Of a stretch of DNA of 64,000 nucleotides, positions 38,640 to 50,000 are shown piece after piece (the first letter of the stretch is position 1; each line of letters starts with the position of its first letter). Made by a program: the position numbers and the translations under genes. This DNA comes from Megaustenia siamemsis (lineage: Eukaryota > Mollusca > Gastropoda > Stylommatophora > Ariophantidae), in contig JAVIAB010000047.1 in assembly GCA_032433765.1 (NCBI GenBank), forward strand, positions 16,872,777-16,936,776, read 5' to 3'. The notes beneath the pieces were generated by a model, which had not been told where the DNA came from, did not search any database, and was given only the letters and a program-made list of their open reading frames with translations.

Positions 38640-39095
38640 AAAATAAAAATGTCCAATTCCAATGTTAAATCAGTCATGTTATAAGGCTGTGAAACATGGA
38701 GAACAACAAAAATGATTAATCATGAAGATACAAACCTTTATTAATGGATGCTTGCGCAGAATAAAAGGATGGAAATGGCAGGACAAAATCACTAACATAG
38801 AATTATGGAAATGTACCAGTTAAATACCATTGGATAAAGAGATACAGCGAAGACGATGGCGCTGGATAGGACACACACTGCGGAAGACGTCTGAGAATAT
38901 TACACAACAGACCCTTTTTTTGATCCCCAATAAAAAAATTTAAAAAGACAAAGAGGAAGACCAACAAAATTCTTGGAGATGACAGATGGAAGCAGAGATG
39001 AAGGTGACATGGAATGAACTTCACAGAATGCCCAGAAACAGAACGGCTTGGAATGTGTTTGTTGAAGACCTCTTCTCCACAGGGAGTTGAAAGGT
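38640..39095 (+). mobile_element. LINE (fourth family) 3' region
   Basis: It has the same layout as 60-560: WRWIGHTLRKTSENI, RQRGRPTKFLE, then TGTTTGTTGAAGACCTCTTC. Here the 3' end is single, not amplified. Confidence 0.75.
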
Positions 39096-39116
39096 AGAAG
39101 GAGAATATTTCAAAAT

Positions 39117-39320
39117 ATATATGTCTTCAGCATGACATTTTATATATGTCTTCAGCATGACATTTTATATATGTCTTCAGCATGACATTTTATATATGTC
39201 TTCAGCATGACATTTTATATATGTCTTCAGCATGACATTTTATATATGTCTTCAGCATGACATTTTATATATGTCTTCAGCATGACATTTTATATATGTC
39301 TTCAGCATGACATTTTACAA
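39117..39320. repeat. 25-bp minisatellite seeded in a transposon
   Basis: Eight units of TATATATGTCTTCAGCATGA + CATTT. CTTCAGCATGACATTTT also stands once, unrepeated, in the transposon copy at 43160. Confidence 0.9.
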
Positions 39321-39560
39321 TTTAAGGTTTCCATCCGCATCGATCCCTACACGTTAGCCAGGCGGTTTGGTCCTAGGGACACAGTGTAGAGGTGGAGTTT
39401 TATTTGGATGGTTCTAAATCACAGCTCCTGGTACAAACAGTCAGATATGAGTTGTTGGCCGCTTTAAGTCCTAGTTATGATATACTCCTTTGGTCCCTGA
39501 TACAGTATTACTAAAAGAGCGTGGAAAGAGAGAAGAAAGAAAGATCGAAAGTGATGGAAG

Positions 39561-39610
<50 letters not shown>

Positions 39611-39638
39611 TCGAAATGATGGAAGGGAATATATATAT

Positions 39639-39670
<32 letters not shown>

Positions 39671-40106
39671 AGAGAGAGAGAAAGATCGAAAGTGATGGAA
39701 GGGAATAGAGACAGAGAGAGATAAGAGAGAGAGAGAGAGAGAGAGAGAACAAGACAGCCATATATTTTATCCTGTCTCATCTTATCGTATCCAGAGGTGA
39801 AATGAGTATTAGTTCTGCGACCTGATGCCATAGTAAAGAGTTCACGTCATTATCCAAGAAGCCTGCTACCTTTACCAAGGCGATAACACACCAACTGTTA
39901 GCTCACTTCAACTACGTCACACCAAACTTGGGTTTTAACTCCGTCAGAGAGGGACAGTGTTGCAAGCAAGAATCACAAAGCGTGCCATTAGGTACAATAC
40001 ATAACATACACATAAAATGACATTGACCAGTCAGACTAACAGGAAAATAAGACAAACTACAACGTTTCCACAAAAGTCTTCCTCGGATAACACAATTTTA
40101 TGTTTA
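39321..40106. other. Transposon remnant and unrecognised sequence
   Basis: 39321-39475 parallels 43165-43345 (GATCCCTACACGTTAGCCAG, GTAGAGGTGGAG). Apart from the GA tract the rest is not recognised. Confidence 0.5.
39560..39750. repeat. GA-rich microsatellite tract
   Basis: Three GA runs are separated by repeated AAAGATCGAAAGTGATGGAA. Confidence 0.9.
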
Positions 40107-40122
40107 TTATATATGTTTTCTG

Positions 40123-40358
40123 TGAGCTGCAATACCTCAGTGGTTAGTGAGCTGGACTACAAAGGACAAGAGTGATTTCGATCCTGATCGATAGCTTCCG
40201 GGTTCACCCAGAATTTTTTTTCTGGGAAATTAAAGCGGCGCGGGCGTAATACCGACCACATTACCCCAAAAAATAATGTGCCGAAGGTCTGTAAAAATTA
40301 TGGTCACTAACACCATATTTCCTATACGCCACTTGGCGTGACGGGGCTTTTTACGTTT
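40123..40358 (+). mobile_element. SINE-A copy with 16-bp duplication
   Basis: It is flanked by TTATATATGTTTTCTG at 40107-40122 and 40359-40374. Box A is altered (TACCTCAGTGG) and box B is damaged, so this copy is probably silent. Confidence 0.9.
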
Positions 40359-40394
40359 TTATATATGTTTTCTGCAGCGATGTTTGCAGCATAC

Positions 40395-41262
40395 ACACCG
40401 CAATGCACAATAAAGACAAGTGGAACAATATTCTTCTTCTTCTTCTTTCTCTTTCACTGATACCTAAAAGGTGTCGTGATTTATATCATTTGTCGTTCTT
40501 GTGCTGCTCGAATTGTCTGAATTAGTGATTTTCCTTTGTTGTTACATGTCTCTGTCACTGCATCTATCCATCTTCTTCTGGGTCTTCCTATTGGTCTTTT
40601 CCCATGCATTCTCGAGAAGAACGCCCTTGATGGTGATTGGTGAGGATTCATTCTGACCAGGTGGCCGGGAACAATATTAAAACAGGTAAATGAATATCAA
40701 TATCTGAGACCAATGCTAACCTCAGATGGTAGATGTATAACAGATGTGAGATGCAGAATGGCTCAGGCAAAAGCAGCTTTCCAAAAAATGAGGAAGATAC
40801 TGTGAAATCGATTTATGAAATAGAAACAAGAGAAAGAGTTCTTAAATGTTATGTAGAGCCAGTCTTAATATATGGATGTGAATCTTAGACAATAGGACAA
40901 CAAGAAACTCACAGGAAGCTGTAGAAATGTTGTTTTACATAAGAATGCTGAGAATACCATAGACAGCAAAGAAGAGTAATGAAAACGTTCTGAAATGGAC
41001 CAAAGCAAAGAGAGAGCTAATTTCCAATATTAGGAAGAAATAGTCATCCTTTGTATAGAACAGCTGGAATATATTGTGACAACTGGGAAAATTGAGGGAC
41101 GAAGAGATAGAGGGAAGCAACAAAAAAAAAAAAAATTACCAGACAGAGTTCAAAGAGGCAATTGCTCGGCAGAGTAAAAATATAGTCAATTCTGTCAAGA
41201 ACAGAAAAGATGAATAACTGTCGAGATCGAAAGCTGTGGAGAGACATGATCATCTACGCCAG
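40395..41262 (+). mobile_element. RTE-type LINE C-terminal copy, interrupted
   Basis: It matches 9428-9860 of the window family plus the missing 190 bp, with stops. A LINE 3' fragment at 40427-40669 is inserted, with AACAATATT on both sides. Confidence 0.75.
40427..40669 (-). mobile_element. LINE 3' fragment inserted in another LINE
   Basis: Minus-strand remnant of a GHLVRMNPHQSPSR...RPIGRPRRRWID type C-terminus, ending in (GAA)n. The flanks share AACAATATT, a candidate 9-bp target duplication. Confidence 0.65.
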
Positions 41263-41518
41263 CAGGGGGTATTTGCAGCCGCGCATCGTATCTGTAATAT
41301 CTGCTTATCTTCACATTGTGTACAAATCGCTAGCTGTACTCATTCTCTATCATTTCTGACTTCTGGCATGTACACTATTTGCGAGCATCAAGGGAAGAGA
41401 AATGCGTGTACATATATTGTTCGTCACGGCCTGAGCCACTGTCAGTGCGAAGATGTCCGCGGCGTGCTGGGCTCATACTTGATGAGACACATCCCTCTTT
41501 TAGGGTTACTTTGTCACC

Positions 41519-42128
41519 AAGTGGAACAATATCAAAACAGGCAAATGAATTTAAATATTTGGGAACTTTGTTAACCTCAGACGGAAGATGTACAAAAGAG
41601 GTGAGATGCAGAATGGCTCATGCAAAAGCAGCTTTCCAAAAAGTGAGGAAGATACTATGCAATCCATTTTTGACAATCGAAACAATAAAAAGAGTTCTTA
41701 AATGTTATGTAGAGCCAGCCTTAACAGATGGATGTGAATCATGGACAATATGACAACAGACAAGAAAATCACTTGAGTCTGTAGAAATGTGGTTTTACAG
41801 AAGAATGTTGAGAATACCATGGACAACTAAGAAGAGTAATGAAAACGTTCTGAAAGAGGCCAAAGCAAAAAGAGAGCTAATTTCCAATATTAGGAAGAAT
41901 AATCATCACTTTTGGCCATGTAATGAGAAGAGAACAACTGGAATATATTGTAACAACTGGAAAAATTGATGGACGAAGAGATAGAGGGAAGGAAAGAGAA
42001 AAAATACCAAACAGCTTAAGAGAATGACTTGGCAGAAGGTCAACAACAGAAATGATAAATAACTGTCGAGATCGAAAATTGTGGAGAGACATGATCACCT
42101 AGGCGAGCAGGCTTGGTACTTGATGATG
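41519..42128 (+). mobile_element. RTE-type LINE C-terminal copy
   Basis: It encodes NEFKYLGTLLTSDGRCTKEV, then AKAAFQKVRKILCNP and the RDRKLWRDMI end, finishing at CTTGATGATG. It starts at almost the same element position as the 40395 copy. Confidence 0.8.
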
Positions 42129-42551
42129 TCACCAAGATTTGAAGGCTATATTGGGAAAATGTAACTGTGAATTACGTGAATTCTTCAGGCCACAAACTAA
42201 ACACAGAGAGCGAGCAGAAGAAATAGCTCTGTGAAGGCAAGGAAGGGGGGGGGGGGACAAATCCACTCAAGAGTTGGTGTAGCTTAAAGTTGAATAGTTA
42301 TTGAGCTATTTCCGGGTCACCATCATTGCACTCCGAACACGCCCATATGTGATCAGATCCCCTACTCAGCAAGTCCCGCAATGTCCGTCAACTGACGTCA
42401 CCAGTTCTGTGTTGGTTGATAAGTCTTCTTATACGCCCACTAAGTTTCTCGTACCAAGAAAAATCGTCTTTTTGATTCACTTTTTTGGACCTTCCTTAGT
42501 TTTATGAATCGTAAAATTTTGCTTACATATGAAAACATAAATAAATAAAAC
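42129..42551. other. No gene seen
   Basis: A degenerate tRNA-SINE-like stretch (42300-42480; CCGAACACGCCCATATGTGA, TTTCTCGTACCAAGAAAAAT) is possible but unsupported by a second copy. Confidence 0.35.
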
Positions 42552-42562
42552 TACTAAGATGA

Positions 42563-42824
42563 GGTAAAGAAACCGCGATAGCTCAGTGGTTAGTGAACTG
42601 GACTACAAAGGACAGGAGGTAGGGTTCGATCCCAACTGACGGCTTCCGGTTTACCCAGGCTTTAATGGGTACCGGATTTTTTTTTTCTGTGAAAGTAAAG
42701 CGGCACGGACGTAATACCGACCACATTACCCCAAAAATCATGTGCCGAAGGTCTGTAAAAATGTATAGTCACCAACACCATATTTTCTATACGCCACTTG
42801 ACGTGACGGGAGTACTTTACTTTT
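42563..42824 (+). mobile_element. SINE-A copy with 11-bp duplication
   Basis: It is flanked by TACTAAGATGA (42552-42562, 42825-42835). Both Pol III boxes are intact (TAGCTCAGTGG and GGTTCGATCC). Confidence 0.9.
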
Positions 42825-42835
42825 TACTAAGATGA

Positions 42836-43024
42836 TATGTGTTAGACGAATGACAGGAGGTAGCCTGAGTGGAGAGATAAGATCAGAAAAGAACTGGAAA
42901 AAAGATAGAAATAATTCCCCCCCCCCCCATAGAATACATAAAGAAACAACAAATATAATGGTTCGGCCGCGTGATAATGCAAAAAGACCCAAAAACAACA
43001 CAACGAGTTAAATAAACTGTGAAA
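42836..43024 (+). mobile_element. LINE C-terminal fragment, same family
   Basis: The plus strand reads CVRRMTGGSLSGEIRSEKN, then IEYIKKQQI and KDPKTTQRV. A C-run at 42915-42928 breaks the frame. Confidence 0.65.
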
Positions 43025-43345
43025 ACACCTGCTTGCGTTTACCCGATGACTAAAGGAGTGTACCTCTTCATCATCCGCCCTTAAAAGGTCGTTAAGTAGG
43101 CGTGTCTGCGTTGTGTTTTACAGTATAACTGTGATATTTACCTTTCGGCCCAACACATCCGACTTCAGCATGACATTTTTGAGTACCGGGTGGTATTTCC
43201 TCTTCGATCCCTACTCGCTTGGCCAGACTAGACAGGTTAGTCTGTTACCAGAGGCACCACGGAGAGGTGGAGCAGGGTCTGGATGGTCTGGTTCACGGAT
43301 CCTGGCGCAAGCCATCAGCTGTCGGTCGCTGGCAACTTCCAGCTC
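43025..43345. mobile_element. Repeat with TTTCGGCCCAACACATC motif, copy 2
   Basis: It extends beyond copies 1 and 3 into TTCAGCATGACATTTTTGAG and a CCACGGAGAGGTGGAGC region. That extension also occurs at 39300-39475. Confidence 0.6.
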
Positions 43346-43561
43346 TGCTGCTGTGAGGCGCGCCTTGGCCTCCACACCAGATTCAAGGAACGACCACGAA
43401 AAAATATAGATTGATGGAATATTATAGATACTAGGAAATATAACCGCATCAGAGGCCAAGAGAAGAGCAGCGCAAATTATATCTCCTATCGACGCTGAAA
43501 GCTAAATGAGGAGGTAGATTATAAGGAAGACTACGCTACAATAAGATCATGAGATCATCAT

Positions 43562-43800
43562 CATCATCATTGAGTGCCGTCTCCGCAACGAAGGTTGGCT
43601 ACCATGAAGCGCCATTCTGCTCTGTCTCTTGCTTTGATGGTGCAAGTCGTCATAGGCAGATTTGTCAATCTTTTGATGTTATTCGTCCATATTAGTCTTG
43701 GCCTGCCTATTTTACCTTGTATTTTCCCCTCCATGATTACTTTTAGTAGGCTGTTGTGTAAAAATTCCTTTTAACATGGCCCAAAAATGATCATGAGACA
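43562..43800 (-). mobile_element. LINE 3' end just upstream of CHORDC1
   Basis: The minus strand ends KARDRAEWRFMVANLRCGDG followed by an (ATG)n tail at 43555-43571. It stops about 55 bp short of the heat-shock-type site, so any upstream promoter sequence is interleaved with this copy. Confidence 0.7.
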
Positions 43801-43854
43801 GATTACCCAATTTTTCAGTTTGTATCGTATCTGATCCGTGTTCAACATTTCACA

Positions 43855-43867
43855 GAAACTTCCGGAA
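43855..43867 (+). promoter_or_regulatory. Candidate heat-shock element (GAAnnTTCnnGAA) upstream of CHORDC1
   Basis: Three perfectly spaced inverted pentamers, GAAACTTCCGGAA, lie 66 bp before the CHORDC1 start codon. The same bases contain an ETS-like TTCCGGAA, so the site may be read by either factor class. The transcription start is unknown, so it may fall in promoter or 5' UTR. Confidence 0.55.
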
Positions 43868-43933
43868 CTATCAGCCGGAAGTCGACTGCTCCTGGTCCAG
43901 AAATTTCTTTCACTCTAAAACCGGTTGGTGATC

Positions 43934-44006
43934 ATGGAACCAGATCTGTTAACTTGTTACAATAAAGGGTGTGGACAGAAGTTTAAATTCGAGGATAATA
44001 CAGACA
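43934..44006 (+). CDS. CHORDC1: CHORDC1 exon 1 (start codon, first CHORD half)
   Basis: It starts at ATG in GATCATGG and reads [20 protein letters not shown] then DNTD. This contains the CX4C pair opening CHORD1. The donor is GACA|GTAAGA in phase 1. The start was chosen because it lies seven codons before the first zinc Cys, as in family members. Confidence 0.9.
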
Positions 44007-47000
44007 GTAAGATTTAGAACGTTGTATGTGTTTAATGTTTTAATCTTCTTGTAATAAAAAATCCACCTACTTTTTTTTACTTTACGCTTTATTTTAACTA
44101 CTCACCGGCACCGACGGCACGGGCGACTCGACGACTGAATCAATGACTTGAATACTTGATTGAATGAGAATGAATGAAGTAACTGTACACTGTGTACACT
44201 GTAAGTGTATTATAATGAATGTTAGTTTAGTATACTAGACTAGACTTTATTTAAATTTTACTCTCTTCGCTTCCACCCACTGACCGCTCACTTATATTCA
44301 CTACTCATGGCTTAACTAACTTTAATTCCTAACTTACTAGACACTCACACTTCACTGTGGTTGTGGTGACTACACTATGCACTACTTACTCTCACTACTC
44401 ACTGAGTTGACTGAGTAGAGTAGTGAGTTTAGAGTTTACACTACACACACGACACTGCTAGGTAGATTGCTGTGCCCGACTCACATGAAGATGATGAAAT
44501 CATGAAGTATGAAGAAGCGAATCAATTCAGAGGAAGAGGTATGTTTATATTATATATTATACTTACTAGCATTCGGAAAAATTGACAAATAATCACTTCA
44601 CTGATTATCGCACCTCTGAATTGATTCGCTGATTATCGCCTCGGAAGTTTCCCTATAAATAATATTCATTTTAAATTTTATCACACGAAGTCATGATGTG
44701 ATAATGAGATAATGATTCAATTAATCAACTCATGGTAATTTCCTAGCCTGATTTAATTAAAATAATAACCCTTTAGTAGGCATTATTACAGTCACTGTAA
44801 CACAAGTTGGTTGACTACACAGTTAACTACTATTAACTTAAGTAGTTAAGTATGATTCTCACTCACTTTGTTGCCACAATTTATTTTATTGGGGGGGGGG
44901 GTGTTCCCTCTAATGACAAAATAAAGAACCACACTCTGAGTCTCACACGGAATAAAGTGCAATCATGTTACTCTTCTGAACTGAAATAATTTATGTACTG
45001 AAACTAGGACTTATCCAATTCATTCATTATCATTTTAATGTCATTTAAAATATTTGAATGTAATGTTTGTTCATCATCATTAAAGAATCTGAAATGAGGA
45101 ATCTAAATACCTAGGAATCTAGTGACAAATCATAATTCACAAGCAGCCGAAATAGACTCAAGATGCATCACAGTTTGTTAAATCATTGGATATATGTCAC
45201 CATTACTGTCCAATAAGAAATTAACTCTAGAGCAAAAAGGTACTGAAATTTCACAAATTTATGAAGCAATGCTTAGTGCATCAAAATATCCTTATTGGCT
45301 TCCTTGGTGTATCTGATCTTGCATTGTTATTAGCACAAATATATAAGAACTTGCCTATACTCTCTGTGTACAAATTGCTGTAACTGGATAACTGTACTTC
45401 ATGTAAAATTAAGTGGGGAAGGGGAGGTGATAATATCCATGACATCAGGGATTGCTTGACATTTTTCAGTTTGATGTACAATACACACACATTTGCTATC
45501 TAAGTATCTTCCAAAAGGATTCATTAAAAGAGGACTTCATTTGGATGCCCCACCCACACACACACCCATATAAAACCTACTTAAATAATGATAAAATTTC
45601 TCAGTGTTTGTTTATCAATACACATTATCTCATAAGAAAACTTTAATTATTATAGCATTCCAAAAGTCTTTGAAATAAATTTATTGACATTTTCATTGTA
45701 ATTGGCAATTTTTTCTTTGTTTACCCCTTTCTACAGCTGCCTGTGTGTACCATCCTGGGGGTCCAATCTTCCATGATGCCCTTAAGGGCTGGTCGTGCTG
45801 TAAGAAGCGGGTGTCTGACTTCACAGAGTTTCTCAACATCAAGGTATGTTTTGGTGTTCATTGTGTAACGTCCCTACTCCAGTCCAGCAGCTATTTCAAG
45901 CAAATCCCAGACACAAAGGCAAAATGAGGTGCTTGAGAAATATAACAAACAACGGAAGGATAGATTGAATACCCAAAGTTAAACTATACATGGAATACAT
46001 ATACGGACAACAAATGAAATAGTTCAGACTCTTGGTAAGAATGAAACCAGACCAACAATATCAGAAGAATAATTTTTGTCTCAAAACAGGACAGAGAGAG
46101 CAAGAGGGAGACCAAGAAAAAGACGGATAGATGGAATAAAAGGCACATGCAAGAATCACAACTTTTCTATCATAACATTCTCCAAAAATGATGCTACATC
46201 TGAAAGGGAAATAATCAAAAGCGGCACTAGATTGTATTATACATTCCTGTGACATTTCAAGGTAACTGCAGATAGTCAAAATAAAAAAAAAGTCCCTATT
46301 CCGAATATTTTGTTATTATTGTTGTTGTTGCAACAGTTGTAAAAGTTATTTGTGTACCTCTTGTGATCTTGTTTCACCATCATGTTCTTCAGCGGTCTTT
46401 TTATAACCGTGTAAACTTTGTTGAAGTTCTTTGTCACCATCTCTTTAAATCTTTCCGTATGGAAGCTTTTTATCAATGCAACGGAAGAGATTTCAGGGAC
46501 AAAAATTTTCATGGTTTTAAGAATCAATCTACATATTTATATTTTTCTAACACATTATATATGAATTTTTAGATAAATTAACAAGGTATTAGATTTCACC
46601 AATACCAAGTTGATACAAGACATGTAAAAAGAATATGGTTTGATGATGGTTGACACTAATCAAATTGAGAGTGACTCACTATGCAATAAAACGCATGTGG
46701 CCGAAATCGACATGGCGCACAGTGCGGCGAAATGTACGGAAAGAGTTAAACAATCTGCCCGAGAAAACTGAACATTTTGGCCAAACGAAATAAGCCACAG
46801 CCAACTTTAGAGGGGGAGCCGCGATAGCTCCGTGGTTAGTGAACTGGACTACAAAGGACAAGGGGTAGGGTTCGATCCCAACCGACGGCTTCCGGTTCAC
46901 CTAGCCTTAAAATGGGTACCGGATTTTTTCTGGGAATGTAAAGCAACATGGGCGTAATACTGACCACATTACCCCAAAATAATGTGCTGAAGGTCTGTAA

Positions 47001-50000
47001 AATATAGGGTCACCAACACCATATTTCCCTATACGCCACTTGGCGTGACTGGAGTACTTTACTTTACTTACAACTTTAGAGGAGGCCAACAATGCCGCTG
47101 GTCAAGTTTCACCTCTGTGAGCTATAGATGGCTGACAGAATCTTAGCCTCAACTGCACCTGCCCACAAAACTGAACATGTCATACTAGTTGGATTAAACT
47201 GTCCCTGCAGTTTGCTGTGCCAGGAGCTTTACAATCATGTAGAAATGTTCACAGTGATTACACGCAGATTCTGTTCTGGGTGTAGGCTATGGGCTCAGGA
47301 GAGATTCAGAAGCAATAACAATACATTGGGCTTTGGAGGGATGGTGAGCACCCTATAGGACTTGGTGTACAATTTGGCAAACAGTAAAAGATGTGGCTTA
47401 GACTTATATTACAAACAATACCCAAGCATTTCATAAATTGGATTAACTATAGTACTGACTTGCAGATTTCACAAGGGGCGTGGGCCTCTGACTGCTTTGT
47501 CACTCCCAGGCCAAATAAATAGAAAAATAGGACTCAATGACCTTGCTGGATTGTAAGTAAAGTAAAGGTTCCCTTCGAGCCTTGCTAGGTGTATGGGTTA
47601 TGGGGTTAGTGACCATATTTTTCTATGACCACAGCACATTTTTCAGTGATATGGTTGGTTATCACACTAGCTGCCTTTACTTCCCAGAAAAATCTGTTAT
47701 CCTTTTTTAAAGGCCAGGGAACCCCAGAACCTTGTCTGTCTGAAAAAAAAAATCCACCAATTCTGAGGATAGAACTTAGACCTTTCTGACCAGGAAGTGA
47801 GCATACTAACCACTAAGCCACCAAAGCTCTGAGATGGCACTAGACACATACAAGTATTATGTGTAACGATGTTAATTCTGAAACTAGTTTTTTATTTTCT
47901 GCCAGGTTTTTCTCATCAGTTGCATCTTGTGTTTTTCAGGGCTGTGCTATTGGTTACCATAGCAATGTAAAACCACAGGAACCAGACAAGCAGGAGCAGC
48001 AAAAAATAACTCATCAGGTGAGTTAGATAGCTTACATAACTATATGAGGAAAGGAGTGAGGACATCCCTTTACATTATATATATCTATATATTGGTGCAT
48101 CAGTAAATAAAAGAAGTAAAGTACCCCCGTCACGCCAGGTGGCGTATAGGAATATGGTGTTAGTGACCATAAATTTTAGGGAGCCGCCATAGCTCAGTGG
48201 TTAGTGAACTGGACTACCATGGACAAGGGGTAGGGTTCGATCCCACCGACGGCTTCCGGGTTCACCCAGCCTTAAATGGGTACCGGATTTTTTTCTGGGA
48301 AGTAAAGCAGCACGGGCATAATACTAACCACATAACCCAAAAATCATGTGCTGAAGGTCTGTAAAATATAGCGTCACTAACACCATATTTCCCTATACGC
48401 CACTTGGCGTGACGGGGTACTTTACTTTTTACCATAAATTTTACCATCTTTCGGCACATTATTTTTGGGGTAATGTGGTTGGTATTACGCCCGCCCCGCT
48501 TTACTTTCCCAGAAAAAAATCCGGCATCCATTAAAGGCTGGGTGAAACGGAGGCCATCGGTCGGGATCGAACCTACCTCTTGTTCTTTGTAGTCCAGTTC
48601 ACTAACCACTGAGCTATCGCGGTTCCCTTGTTCCATCAGTGCCGTTTGTAATTTATAGGACTTACATGTTCAACAACCAATAGATTAAAAGTGGCCAGTG
48701 ACTTATAGCTGACAGCTTACATCAGGATCTAGTGAACTAGATCATGAACTAGAGCTAACCAAGATCTCCATGGTGGATCTACAGAAACAGACTTGTTTTA
48801 AGCTTGTAGTAATCTATGTTTCTGTGCACGAAGTACAAAGTTAATGATGTAACTCTGATACTCATCAGAAAGCTGAAGAATGTAACAACTGCTCCTGTCA
48901 GAAAACTAGATTACACACCTGCCACAAACATATGACACTGGATAAAACACCTGCCAGAAACACAAAACCTAAATAATACACCCATAGAAATACAAGACAC
49001 TAGATCATAATTCTGTACAAACCAAGACACTAGATAACACACTTGCCATGAACACAAAACCTAGATTACACACCAATTACATACACAAGACACTAGATAA
49101 CACACTTGTTACATACACAAGACACTAGATAACACACCTGTAGAAATGCAAGAGACTACTAGATCACACACCCATTACAAACACTAGATAACATACCTGT
49201 AGAAATGCAAGAGACTACTAGATAACACACTTGTTACATACGCAAGACACTAGATCACACACCCATTACAAACACTAGATAACACACCTACCACAAAACA
49301 CCAGATAACACACTTATTACATACACAAGACACTAGATAACACACCTGTAGAAATGCAAGAGACTACTAGATCACACACCCATTACAAACACTAGATAAC
49401 ATACCTGTAGAAATGCAAGAGACTACTAGATAACACACATTGTTACATACACAAGACGCTAGATCACACACCTACCACAAAACACTAGATAACACACCTA
49501 CCACAAAACACTAGATAACACACCTACCACAAAACACTAGATAGCACACCTACCACAAAACACTAGATAACACACCTACCACAAAACACTAGATAGCACA
49601 CCTAATTACCACAAAACACTAGATAGCACACCTACCACAAAACACTAGATAGCACACCTACCACAAAACACTAGATAGCACACCTACCACAAAACACTAG
49701 ATAGCACACCTACCACAAAACACTAGATAGCACACCTACCACAAAACACTAGATAGCACACCACCAACCACAAAACATAGATAGCACACCTACCACAAAA
49801 CACTAGATAACACACCTACCACAAAGCACTAGATAGCACACCTACCACAAAACACTAGATAGCACACCTACCACAAAACATAGATAGCACACCTACCACA
49901 AAACACTAGATAACACATCTACCACAAAACACTACATAACAATCACGCTAAAGTAATAATAATTGTAACATTGCAAGTTCATAATTACAGTTCAGTAAAA

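Noticed and set aside
39490..39831. Ser/Leu-rich and Arg/Glu-rich frames on both strands
   Set aside because: Products of (GA)n microsatellites.
42563..42660. tRNA genes suggested by box A and box B (also at 46814, 48179, 50886, 61754)
   Set aside because: Each is the head of a dispersed SINE with body, tail and target duplication; no cloverleaf with a normal anticodon arm was found.
47128..47358. 76-codon frame in CHORDC1 intron 2
   Set aside because: No homology, no splice context, AT-rich unrelated composition; chance frame.
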